This document shows positions 11,749 through 19,228 of a DNA stretch of 26,707 nucleotides, in pieces. The notes below the pieces were generated by a model. That model was not told the origin of the DNA. It worked only from the letters and a program-made list of their open reading frames with translations, and did not search any database. A program made the position numbers and the translations under genes. Source of the stretch: an uncultured Pelagibacteraceae bacterium (GTDB taxonomy: Bacteria > Pseudomonadota > Alphaproteobacteria > Pelagibacterales > Pelagibacteraceae); assembly GCA_902554135.1 (NCBI GenBank), contig CACDNJ010000005.1, positions 1 to 26,707 of the forward strand, given 5' to 3'. Position 1 is the stretch's first letter. Each line of letters opens with the position of its first letter.

Positions 11749-12490
11749 ACATATGGTTTTTACAATTTGAATTTCTCTTTAATTTTATTTTTCTAAAGTT
11801 GAGATTTAGAGCGTTAAACACCATTATTTCTCCAAACAAAGGCTTGCCAATCTTCAGTATTGATTTAATAACCTCATTTGCCTGTAAAGAACCTGCTATA
11901 CCGGCCAGAGTGGACATTATGCCCTCACTATCACAATTTTGTGCTTCTGTTGGTGCTTTAGGCATAAAACATCTTAGGCAGGGGCTTTTTCTTCTGAAAT
12001 CGAAGTTAAAAACCTGCCCGTCATATCTACTTATTGCTGACGAAATTAAAACTTTTTTATTTTTTATGCAGTAATCATTTATTAAAAGTCTTGATTTGAA
12101 GTTATCTGTTCCATCACAAATAAAATCATAGTTTTTTGCAATATTGTGAATATTTTTTTCATTAATTTTTTTAGTAAAGATTTTAACTCTAATTTTTTTA
12201 TTTATTTTTTTTATAAATTTTTTTGATACTGCAACTTTAAATTTTCCTAGATCTTTTTTAGTAAATAAAACTTGTCTACTTAAATTTGAGAGTTCAACTT
12301 TATCATCATCAACTATTCCTAAATTTCCAACACCAGAATATGCTAAGTATAATATTAGAGGACAGCCCAAACCTCCTGCTCCTACAACTAAAATTTTAGA
12401 ATTAAATATTTTTTTTTGTCCAGAAACACCAATATTTTTTAATATCAATTGTCTTGAATATTTTTTAAGATCGAGTGCGTTTAATTCCAT
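11741..12490 (-). CDS. MoeB/ThiF-family sulfur-carrier adenylyltransferase
   Basis: E1-like enzymes of this family adenylate the C-terminal Gly-Gly of a small sulfur carrier (MoaD for molybdopterin, ThiS for thiamine). The 249-residue protein has the ATP-binding GAGGLGCP loop (37-44), the DDDKVELSNLSRQ segment (61-73), and the family motif CDSEGIMSTLAG with C186. The zinc site normally uses two CxxC pairs. The first is present (C171, C174), but the second reads C243-x-x-H246 at the extreme C-terminus. No rhodanese domain is attached. The window contains no MoaD or ThiS partner, so moeB and thiF cannot be told apart here. It lies 2 nt after coaBC. Confidence 0.85.
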   Translation of the reverse strand: MELNALDLKKYSRQLILKNIGVSGQKKIFNSKILVVGAGGLGCPLILYLAYSGVGNLGIVDDDKVELSNLSRQVLFTKKDLGKFKVAVSKKFIKKINKKIRVKIFTKKINEKNIHNIAKNYDFICDGTDNFKSRLLINDYCIKNKKVLISSAISRYDGQVFNFDFRRKSPCLRCFMPKAPTEAQNCDSEGIMSTLAGIAGSLQANEVIKSILKIGKPLFGEIMVFNALNLNFRKIKLKRNSNCKNHMYV

Positions 12491-12492
12491 TA

Positions 12493-13719
12493 TTAATTTA
12501 GATTTTTTTTAATATCTAAAAAAGAATTCATAATTTTTCTGGCAACTATTGATGCTATAAATCTTTTTGAACTTTTTTTCACTTTTTCTGTATTTCCTTT
12601 TTTGTCGATTATTATAACTTCATTAAAATCAGTATTAAATCCCACTCCTTTTTTTGACACGTCATTCGCTACCATGATATCGCACAATTTATTTTGCATT
12701 TTTTCCATTGAGTTATTAATTATATTTTCTGTTTCTGCTGAAAAACCGACAAGTAATTTTGGTTTGTATCTATTATTTTTTCCTAAAAATTCTAATATAT
12801 CGGGATTATGTTCTAACTTAATTTCTTCTAGTTTTAATTTTTTCTTAATTTTTTGTTTTTTCCTTGTTAGTGGCTTAAAATCTGATACGGCTGCCGAACA
12901 TACCGCAATATCAGTCGGCAATGTTCTTTTAACAGCGTCAAACATTTCTTTTCCAGAGGTAACTTTTTTAACTTTAATTTCATTATTGTAGTTTATATTT
13001 GTTGGTCCAGATATCAGGGTTGTTTTAATTCCAAGCCTGGATAATTCCAAAGCAATTTCATATCCTTGCTTTCCACTAGACTCATTAGAAATAAATCTTA
13101 CAGGATCAATATATTCTCTGGTGGGACCTGTAGTTACAATTGCGTTTATGTTCTTTTTTTTTAAGTAATTTTTTTCTTTAAAAAACTTTTCTAAATGAGA
13201 GAGAACTTGTCTTGGGCTAGACATTTTACCTTTGCCATATTCACCACACGCCATTTCACCATCGATTGGTCCTATAAACTTGTAACCATAGTTGACCAGT
13301 GTATTAAAATTCTTTTGTGTTGCTTTATGTAGCCACATTCTGACGTTCATAGCTGGTATAAGAAAAATTTCTTTGTCAGCAGCTAGAATTACAGTTGTAG
13401 CTAAATCATCAGCACTTCCTCTAGAAAGTTTGGACATAAAATTTGCAGTAGTAGGCAAAACTAAAATAGCATCTGCCCAACGAGAAAGAGAAATGTGATC
13501 CATTTTTCCCTTATTTTTTTCATCAAATATATCCTCGAAAACTCTATTTTTGGATAAAGATGAAATTGATAGTGAGGTTACAAACTTCTTTCCACTTTTG
13601 GTTAAAATAACTTTTACAGAAGATCCTTTTCTTTGTAGTAATCTGATTAAATCAAGAGATTTATATGCCGAAATTCCTCCGCCAATAATTAGTAGAATCT
13701 TTTTATTTTTTAAACCCAT
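12493..13719 (-). CDS. coaBC: Bifunctional phosphopantothenoylcysteine decarboxylase / phosphopantothenate-cysteine ligase
   Basis: CoaBC joins cysteine to 4'-phosphopantothenate (CoaB) and decarboxylates the product to phosphopantetheine (CoaC) in coenzyme A synthesis. The 408-residue fusion has an N-terminal flavoprotein CoaC domain with H75, the substrate-binding PAMNVRMW (122-129) and the catalytic C158 in GEMACGEYGKGKM. The C-terminal CoaB domain (about 190-400) includes TTGPTREYIDPVRFISNESSG and the ...CSAAVSDFKP segment. Both halves look intact. It sits between ubiB (6-bp gap) and the moeB/thiF-like gene. Confidence 0.95.
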   Translation of the reverse strand: MGLKNKKILLIIGGGISAYKSLDLIRLLQRKGSSVKVILTKSGKKFVTSLSISSLSKNRVFEDIFDEKNKGKMDHISLSRWADAILVLPTTANFMSKLSRGSADDLATTVILAADKEIFLIPAMNVRMWLHKATQKNFNTLVNYGYKFIGPIDGEMACGEYGKGKMSSPRQVLSHLEKFFKEKNYLKKKNINAIVTTGPTREYIDPVRFISNESSGKQGYEIALELSRLGIKTTLISGPTNINYNNEIKVKKVTSGKEMFDAVKRTLPTDIAVCSAAVSDFKPLTRKKQKIKKKLKLEEIKLEHNPDILEFLGKNNRYKPKLLVGFSAETENIINNSMEKMQNKLCDIMVANDVSKKGVGFNTDFNEVIIIDKKGNTEKVKKSSKRFIASIVARKIMNSFLDIKKNLN

Positions 13720-13725
13720 GCCTAA

Positions 13726-15291
13726 TTAAAATACTATAAACACTCCTATTACAATACCCAAAAAAATTATAATCATATTATTTCTTAAATTTTTCAATTT
13801 TAATTCCTCCATCTCAAAATTCTTTCCATTCAGAGCATTTAAGTTCAATTTTCCTTCAGCTATCATTTGTAGTGCTGTGTTGGCGTTATCCATAACATTG
13901 GGTAGATCGGGAATTCTTTCCAGTAGATCTTTAGATAGTTCTATTGTTTTATTAATAGTCGATTCCGGTCCTTTTACACTTTTCATCCAGGTTTCCAAAA
14001 CTGGTCGCGAAACTTCCCAAATATTGGTATCCGGATTTAACTTTCTTGCTACACCTTCAACAACTACCATTGTTTTTTGAAGTAACAACAGCTGGGTTTG
14101 TGTTTGCATATTAAATCTTTCTGTTATCTCAAATAATTGTCCCAATAAATTTCCTCCGGAAATATCTTTGATTGATTGACCAAAAATAGGTTCTCCAATA
14201 GATCTTAATGCTTGTGCAAAATCGTCCTTAGATGTATTGGCAGGTACAAGGCCTGCTAAAAAATGTACCTCAGCTACTTTTGTATAATCCCTTTGAATAA
14301 AACCATAAAGAATTTCAGCTAAATATTTTCTATTATTTTTATCTAGTCTACCCATTATGCCAAAATCTACTGGTATTATATTTCCCTGATTGTCTACAAA
14401 GAGGTTGCCTTGATGCATATCTGCATGAAAAAAACCATCCCTTACTGATTGTTTTAGGAATAATTGAATTAAATTTTCTGAGAGGCTTTTAAGATTAATA
14501 TTTAAACTTTTAAGTTTTTCTACATCTCTTATAGAAACACCATCTATCTTATCAAGAGTTAATACTTCTTTTGATGTGTAGTTCCAGTAGATTTTTGGAA
14601 CCTTAATGCCTTTATCATTTATTGTATTTTCTCTAAGTTCACTTGCGGCAGCGGCTTCAAATCTTAAATCCATCTCTACATTAGTTATTTCCTTTAACAA
14701 ACTAATAACTTCTACTAATTTTAATCTTTTGGTTTTTTTGAAAAAATTTTCAATCAAATAAGCAAGGAACATCAATGCATCAAGTTCTTCATTAAATATT
14801 GAATGTATATTTGGTCTCAAAATTTTTATAGCAAGTTCCTTTTCACTATTATCAATTTTTATTTTTGCAAAATGAACTTGTGCTATAGAAGCTGCTGCAA
14901 CTGGTTCGCTTAAAGATAAAATATTTTTAAAAGATTCAGTTCCTATTTCTTTTTTTATAATATTTTTAGCTTTTTGCGTGTTGAAAGCAGGTAATTTATC
15001 TTGTAATTTTTCTAATTTTTTAGCAATTTCTTCTCCAATAATGTCAGGTCTAGTAGCCAAAAACTGACCAAGTTTAATAAAGGTTGTACCCATATCTTCT
15101 AGAGATTGACACAATTTTTCTCCAGAGGATTTTTTTAAATTCTCTATTTTTTTTGATGAGCCAATGGAAAATATGCCAAATATAAATTTAAGGCTTTTTG
15201 GAATTGGCCTTATTTCGTCTAGTGTTTCAATAGCACCCGAAACAGATAATTTTCTTAAAATTTTTAATAAATTATAAATTTTTTTGAACAT
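13726..15291 (-). CDS. ubiB: UbiB-family ubiquinone biosynthesis kinase-like protein
   Basis: UbiB is an atypical kinase/ATPase of the ABC1/ADCK family that supports ubiquinone production at the membrane. I choose ATG 15291 (521 residues, starting MFKKIYNLLK). The frame is open to a TTG at 15306, but that overlaps ubiE, whereas the ATG lies 2 nt after the ubiE stop. Family hallmarks are the KxGQ motif (K73-Q76), the alanine-rich loop AAAS (132-135) that replaces the kinase P-loop, HADMHQGNLFV, and VDFGIMGRL with the metal-binding Asp. Only one clear C-terminal membrane helix is visible (about 504-520), where many UbiB proteins have two. Confidence 0.95.
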   Translation of the reverse strand: MFKKIYNLLKILRKLSVSGAIETLDEIRPIPKSLKFIFGIFSIGSSKKIENLKKSSGEKLCQSLEDMGTTFIKLGQFLATRPDIIGEEIAKKLEKLQDKLPAFNTQKAKNIIKKEIGTESFKNILSLSEPVAAASIAQVHFAKIKIDNSEKELAIKILRPNIHSIFNEELDALMFLAYLIENFFKKTKRLKLVEVISLLKEITNVEMDLRFEAAAASELRENTINDKGIKVPKIYWNYTSKEVLTLDKIDGVSIRDVEKLKSLNINLKSLSENLIQLFLKQSVRDGFFHADMHQGNLFVDNQGNIIPVDFGIMGRLDKNNRKYLAEILYGFIQRDYTKVAEVHFLAGLVPANTSKDDFAQALRSIGEPIFGQSIKDISGGNLLGQLFEITERFNMQTQTQLLLLQKTMVVVEGVARKLNPDTNIWEVSRPVLETWMKSVKGPESTINKTIELSKDLLERIPDLPNVMDNANTALQMIAEGKLNLNALNGKNFEMEELKLKNLRNNMIIIFLGIVIGVFIVF

Positions 15292-15293
15292 TG

Positions 15294-15998
15294 TTAAATT
15301 TTCCAACCAGAGTGAATCGAGGCTATACCTCCAGATAAATTTCTATACTCTACCTTTTGAAAACCATTTGATTTTATAATTTCTAGCAATTCTTCCTGAT
15401 CATAGAAACTGCTAATACTATTGACCAGATATTCATAAGGTTCTGATTTTCCCACTATATATTTACCTAAATACGGAATTAGTTTTGAGTATTTTTTATA
15501 AATTTCTGCTAAAATTTCGTTGTTTACTTTAGAAAATTCTAAGCACAATATTCTTCCACCTATTTTTAGAACACGTTTAGCCTCTTTCAAAGAAAGATTT
15601 ATATTTGAAAAATTTCTTATCCCAAAACTTACGGCGTATATATCGAAAGTTTCATCTTTAAAAGGTAATTTTTCTGCGGGACAACAATACCATTCAATTT
15701 TACCTGAATTTTTTAATTTTTTCTTTCCAGCACTAAGCATAAATTTATTAGGTTCTACACATGTTACTTTTCCCAAAAAGTTAGTTTTGTTTAAAAAAGC
15801 CCTGGCTATATCTCCTGTTCCAGAGGCCATATCTACTAGATGATCATCTTTTTTAGGATTCATCCAGTCCATCAATCGATTTTTCCATATTCTATGTGCT
15901 CCAAAAGACATTAGATCATTCATCAAGTCATATTTGTTAAAGACTTCATCAAAAACCTTTTCTACATGTTTCTTTTTAGACTGATTAATATTTTTCAT
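15294..15998 (-). CDS. ubiE: Ubiquinone/menaquinone C-methyltransferase UbiE
   Basis: UbiE is the SAM-dependent C-methyltransferase acting on the demethoxy-quinol intermediate of ubiquinone synthesis. The 234-residue protein shows the UbiE/COQ5 signature YDLMNDLMSFGAHRIWK (24-40), the SAM-binding DMASGTGD (56-63), and the second signature AVSFGIRNFSN. It is the first gene of the minus-strand operon and reads away from rpsT. In many alphaproteobacteria mutM stands just upstream of ubiE in the opposite orientation, but none is present in the 55-bp spacer here. Confidence 0.95.
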   Translation of the reverse strand: MKNINQSKKKHVEKVFDEVFNKYDLMNDLMSFGAHRIWKNRLMDWMNPKKDDHLVDMASGTGDIARAFLNKTNFLGKVTCVEPNKFMLSAGKKKLKNSGKIEWYCCPAEKLPFKDETFDIYAVSFGIRNFSNINLSLKEAKRVLKIGGRILCLEFSKVNNEILAEIYKKYSKLIPYLGKYIVGKSEPYEYLVNSISSFYDQEELLEIIKSNGFQKVEYRNLSGGIASIHSGWKI

Positions 15999-16006
15999 TT
16001 TCTATA

Positions 16007-16045
16007 AGGTTAAATGTTGACCTAAATATTTCAAACATATATATG
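16007..16045 (+). promoter_or_regulatory. Candidate rpsT promoter with overlapping inverted repeat
   Basis: In the 55-bp ubiE/rpsT spacer, TTGACC (16017-16022) lies 17 bp from TATATG (16040-16045), and a shifted TATATA lies at 16038-16043. The -35 box is the right arm of an inverted repeat, AGGTTAA-ATG-TTGACCT (16007-16023), with one G-T mismatch. With either -10, transcription would start only a few bases before the rpsT ATG at 16054, so the mRNA would be nearly leaderless. This rests on sequence resemblance only. Confidence 0.4.
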
Positions 16046-16053
16046 TCCCATTG

Positions 16054-16320
16054 ATGCCTAACACAAAATCAGCCATTAGAAGGGTAAAAAGAGTAAAAAA
16101 ACAGTCTCTGGTCAACAAGCTTAGAAGGAATCGTTACAAAGTGGCTATCAAAAAAATGAATAAATTGATTGAAAAGAAGGATATTAAAGAAATTAAGAAG
16201 TTTTTTCCTACCTTTCAGTCAGAGCTTATGAAAGTTGCTAAAACAGGGGTTGTAAAAAAGAAAAATCTTTCCAGAAAAATTTCAAGAATTTCTCAGAGAA
16301 TAAAAAAAATCAATAAGTAG
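16054..16320 (+). CDS. rpsT: 30S ribosomal protein S20
   Basis: S20 binds the 5' and 3' minor domains of 16S rRNA. The 88-residue, strongly basic product starts MPNTKSAIRRVKR, matching the usual MANxKSAxKR start of S20, and forms the expected helical hairpin with the conserved KxxKTGVVKKKNLSRKISRI-type C-terminal segment (near 62-80). I use ATG 16054; the codon before it is TTG and is unlikely to be the start. It precedes dnaA on the same strand, a common alphaproteobacterial pairing. No Shine-Dalgarno sequence is seen. Confidence 0.95.
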   Translation: MPNTKSAIRRVKRVKKQSLVNKLRRNRYKVAIKKMNKLIEKKDIKEIKKFFPTFQSELMKVAKTGVVKKKNLSRKISRISQRIKKINK

Positions 16321-16423
16321 TTGTAATCAATTCAAGGTTGTTAAACTTTTTCCGATCATACTAGATTTAAATTTTTTTTTTTAAACCACATATAGACAAT
16401 TATTATTTAAGGTTGCAATTTAT

Positions 16424-16493
16424 TTTTTTTAATTTCATCTTTTACGATTATTTTTTTTAATTAATTTTTTTAATTTCATCTTCTACGATCATT
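16424..16493. repeat. 29-bp direct repeat pair upstream of dnaA
   Basis: Two copies of a 29-bp word lie at 16424-16452 and 16465-16493, exactly 41 bp apart. They have a T-tract followed by AATTTCATCTTYTACGATYATT. They differ at only two positions, both T versus C (16442/16483 and 16449/16490). The 18-bp core is not pure A/T, so the match is unlikely to be a by-product of composition. A 41-bp period is close to four helical turns, placing both copies on the same face of the DNA. Confidence 0.8.
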
Positions 16494-16501
16494 ATACAAC
16501 T

Positions 16502-16560
16502 CAACTTCAATTATTTTTTTTTTCTTTAAGAAAAAAGTTGAAGTAAAAAAAATTTTTTTA
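16502..16560 (+). terminator. Imperfect hairpin with A/T tract before dnaA
   Basis: A TTTTTTC/GAAAAAA stem (16518-16524 with 16530-16536, loop TTTAA) is nested in CTTCAA/TTGAAG (16505-16510 with 16538-16543) across an uneven bulge. It is followed by AAAAAAAATTTTTTT. It could end rpsT transcription before dnaA or be a leader structure of dnaA mRNA. The stem has very few G-C pairs and is probably weak. Confidence 0.3.
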
Positions 16561-16592
16561 TAAGAATTAATTTCTTTTAATAAATAATTGCT

Positions 16593-17978
16593 ATGGAAAA
16601 ATCTTTTAAAGCTGCCAAGAATTTTGTTGCTGAAGAAAATATTTTAAATTGGAATTTGGTTCAAGATAACTTTAAGAAATCTTTTGGTACAGAGATTTAT
16701 TCTAGTTGGTTGAAGAATATTTCTTTAATTAAAGAATACAACCATTACGTGGTTCTAGGTGTACAAACTAGATTTTTTAGAGATTGGATAACCTCAAGAT
16801 ATGCAGATAAAATTTTAAGTGAATTGCAAAAACACAAATTAAGCATCAATAGAATTGAATTTAAGATCGAGGGAGAAAAATTAGACGGAAAGTCATTAAT
16901 ATCAAAAGCAGATAGCAACAATATAACTGAAATAAAAGATGGAGTTCTAAACTACAATAGACTAAATCCTAATTTAAATTTTGAAAATTTTGTCGTTGGT
17001 AAAAGTAATAAAATTGCCTTTTTGTCGGCTAAAAAAATATCTTCTCAGCTTTCTAGATACAATCCACTATTTATATATGGCGGTGTTGGATTGGGAAAAA
17101 CCCACTTAATAAACGCAATAGGTCTTGAGTTGAAAAATAGTTCTAATGTTATGTTTATATCGGCAGAAAGATTCATGTATCAATTTATCAAATCTATCAA
17201 AAAGAACGAAATGGTAAGCTTTAAAGATTTTTTTAGAAAAGCTAATGTATTTATAATTGATGACATACAATTCATTAGAGGAAAAGAAGGTTTACAAGAA
17301 GAATTTTTTCATACATTTAATAGTTTGTTTGATAAAAGCGCCCAAATTATAATTTCTTCTGATCGTCCACCCAATAAACTTGATAGAGTTCAAGATAGAA
17401 TAAAGTCAAGATTATCCGGGGGACTCGTAGTTGATATTGGAGTACCAGATTATGAATTAAAATTGAATATTTTAAAAAAAAGAATAACAGAATTTCAAAA
17501 TTCTTTTCATGAATATCCTAATTTAAACGAAGAGATTATTGATTACATGGCTAAAGAATCAAATCTGAACATTAGGGAGTTGATTGGTATATTTAATAGA
17601 GTTGTAGCTTTTAGTAAAATGAACAAGAAACCTCTTAGCGTTAACGATTGTAAAATAATTTTGAAAGATGTTCATAACAATAATAAAATGATAAGCATTG
17701 ATAAAATTCAAAATGTAACCTCAAATTTTTTTAGTATCAATTTACAAGAAATGCTTTCACAAAGAAGATCGCGTCCTTTGGCCAGACCAAGACAAATAGC
17801 CATGTATTTAGCTAAAAAACTTACAACACGCTCTTTACCTGAAATAGGCAGAAAATTTGCTAATAGAGATCATACAACGGTAATTCATGCTGTAAAAACT
17901 ATTGAAAAACTATCCCAAGAAAACAGCTTGATGAAGAAGAATATTGAAGAAATAACATCCATAATTCTGAGCGATTAA
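16593..17978 (+). CDS. dnaA: Chromosomal replication initiator DnaA
   Basis: DnaA is the AAA+ initiator that binds origin DnaA boxes, opens the duplex and loads the helicase. The 461-residue protein has domain I (about 15-85), a very short linker, and a AAA+ domain with Walker A GGVGLGKT (163-170), Walker B VFIIDDIQ (219-226) and the SSDRPP sensor I region. The domain IV DNA-binding helix-turn-helix carries the signature GRKFANRDHTTVIHAVKTI near 423-441. The start has no obvious ribosome binding site. dnaN follows after 1 nt. If DnaA represses its own gene here, its site is not a standard box in the upstream spacer. Confidence 0.97.
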   Translation: MEKSFKAAKNFVAEENILNWNLVQDNFKKSFGTEIYSSWLKNISLIKEYNHYVVLGVQTRFFRDWITSRYADKILSELQKHKLSINRIEFKIEGEKLDGKSLISKADSNNITEIKDGVLNYNRLNPNLNFENFVVGKSNKIAFLSAKKISSQLSRYNPLFIYGGVGLGKTHLINAIGLELKNSSNVMFISAERFMYQFIKSIKKNEMVSFKDFFRKANVFIIDDIQFIRGKEGLQEEFFHTFNSLFDKSAQIIISSDRPPNKLDRVQDRIKSRLSGGLVVDIGVPDYELKLNILKKRITEFQNSFHEYPNLNEEIIDYMAKESNLNIRELIGIFNRVVAFSKMNKKPLSVNDCKIILKDVHNNNKMISIDKIQNVTSNFFSINLQEMLSQRRSRPLARPRQIAMYLAKKLTTRSLPEIGRKFANRDHTTVIHAVKTIEKLSQENSLMKKNIEEITSIILSD

Positions 17979-17979
17979 A

Positions 17980-19095
17980 ATGCAATTTCAAATAAAGCGC
18001 GACGTGCTACTTAAGTCACTGTCAATAGCACACAACATTATTGAGAGAAAAAATACTTTACCAATTTTATCAAATGTTCTTTTAGAAATTAAAAATAATA
18101 AACTAAATATAGTCGCAACCGATTTGGATCTTATATTTCTTGATGAAATCTCGGATTTTAAAGCAGATAAGGAGGGCAGCACAACGACATCCGCTACAGT
18201 GTTGTATGATATATTAAGGAAATTACCATCAAACTTAGATGTTTTATTTACTTTACAAAATGAAAACAAATTAAATATTTCTGCTGAAAATTCAAAATTT
18301 AATCTTCTGTGTCTTCCGGTTGATAATTTTCCGAATTTTACAGAGTCTTTCAAAACAAACCCAGTAAACCTTGATAGAGAAAGGTTATTAACTTTGTTAA
18401 ATAAAACTAAAATATCAATGTCCAATGATGAAACGAGGCATTATTTAAATGGAATTTTTATTCACATTACGGAGTCAGATAAAAGATCATATCTGACGGG
18501 TGTCGCAACCGATAGTCACAGACTTTCATCTAGCAGCATTCCACTTGAAAAAATACAAGATTTTAAGTCCTTTATTTTACCCAAAAAAGCAGTTTTTCAA
18601 CTTTGTAATTTGTTACAGGAAAGCAAAGAACAGGTTCTGCTTTACTCTGGCGATTCTAAGATTCAATTTCAAATAGGAAATTCAAAGATAATATCTAAAA
18701 TTATTGATGGAAAGTTTCCAGATTACAAAAAGGTTGTACCACAAAATAACAATAAAACTTTAACTGTAAACGCGAAAGATTTTATCCATTCTATTGAGAG
18801 AGTCATTACGGTCTCTATTGATAGAAAGGAAGGTGTTAAAATTGCTTTTAAGAAAGATCAAATCCAGCTGTTCGTTAATAGCTCATCTTCTGGAGAAGGA
18901 AAAGAAACTTTAAAAGCCAACTATAACTCAGATGATCTCACGGTTGGTTTTAATTCTAGATATTTGCTCGATATAGCATCCGAAATTCAAGATGAAAAAT
19001 TAACAATGAATTTAGGTGATCCAACCTCTCCAGTGTTAATTCAAGATAGTTCTGACAAACAAAGCTATTTTGTAATTATGCCAATGAAAATTTGA
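17980..19095 (+). CDS. dnaN: DNA polymerase III beta subunit (sliding clamp)
   Basis: The beta clamp encircles DNA and tethers polymerase III and other partners. The 371-residue length is normal for the three-domain clamp. Recognisable pieces are the N-terminal LPILSNVLLEI segment, the TGVATDSHRLS segment of domain II, KIIDGKFPDY, and the C-terminal SPVLI...SYFVIMPMKI, which ends with the conserved P-M hydrophobic-pocket residues. It begins 1 nt after dnaA. The usual next gene, recF, is missing; a 133-bp spacer leads instead to gyrB. Confidence 0.96.
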   Translation: MQFQIKRDVLLKSLSIAHNIIERKNTLPILSNVLLEIKNNKLNIVATDLDLIFLDEISDFKADKEGSTTTSATVLYDILRKLPSNLDVLFTLQNENKLNISAENSKFNLLCLPVDNFPNFTESFKTNPVNLDRERLLTLLNKTKISMSNDETRHYLNGIFIHITESDKRSYLTGVATDSHRLSSSSIPLEKIQDFKSFILPKKAVFQLCNLLQESKEQVLLYSGDSKIQFQIGNSKIISKIIDGKFPDYKKVVPQNNNKTLTVNAKDFIHSIERVITVSIDRKEGVKIAFKKDQIQLFVNSSSSGEGKETLKANYNSDDLTVGFNSRYLLDIASEIQDEKLTMNLGDPTSPVLIQDSSDKQSYFVIMPMKI

Positions 19096-19228
19096 AATAT
19101 ATTGATTTTAAGAAAAAAAATTAATTTGTCCCATATTATCCTTATCAATCAATGATAATTCACTCCTCTGTCTTAGGTTCGTTTTATATAACTAAAAAAA
19201 GATGATACAATCAACTTTCTAGTTTAAA
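19096..19228 (+). promoter_or_regulatory. dnaN-gyrB spacer with inverted repeat
   Basis: This 133-bp gap stands where recF is usually found. It contains a perfect inverted repeat, TTATCA-ATCAA-TGATAA (19142-19158), which has no U-tract behind it and so looks more like a protein site than a terminator. A TATATA at 19185-19190 could serve as a -10 for gyrB, but no good -35 is visible 16-18 bp upstream. I see no remnant of RecF coding sequence. Confidence 0.4.

Larger units (their letters stand above)
16321..16592. other. Very AT-rich rpsT-dnaA spacer, possible origin or dnaA control region
   Basis: This 272-bp gap has no convincing gene. It is almost pure A/T with a few short GC-bearing words: AAGGTTG twice (16334-16340, 16409-16415) and CGATYAT three times (16353-16359, 16445-16451, 16486-16492). 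The last two lie inside a 29-bp tandem repeat. No exact DnaA box (TTATCCACA) is present; the nearest is TAAACCACA at 16382-16390 with two mismatches. An imperfect A/T hairpin lies just before dnaA. The layout suits a regulatory or unwinding region, but alphaproteobacterial origins are often elsewhere, so calling it oriC would be a guess. Confidence 0.5.

Noticed and set aside
15292..15306. TTG start for ubiB at 15306
   Set aside because: It lies inside ubiE; the ATG at 15291, just past the ubiE stop, gives a normal UbiB N-terminus.
16382..16390. TAAACCACA as a DnaA box
   Set aside because: Two mismatches to TTATCCACA and no second copy nearby; not enough to claim an origin.
16424..16485. Two tiny minus-strand ORFs starting MKLKK in the dnaA-upstream repeats
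   Set aside because: They follow from the repeat and A-tracts (ATGAAATTAAAA); too short, with no supporting start signals.
17988..18425. Minus-strand 145-codon frame inside dnaN
   Set aside because: Antisense shadow of a confident dnaN; no recognisable domain.
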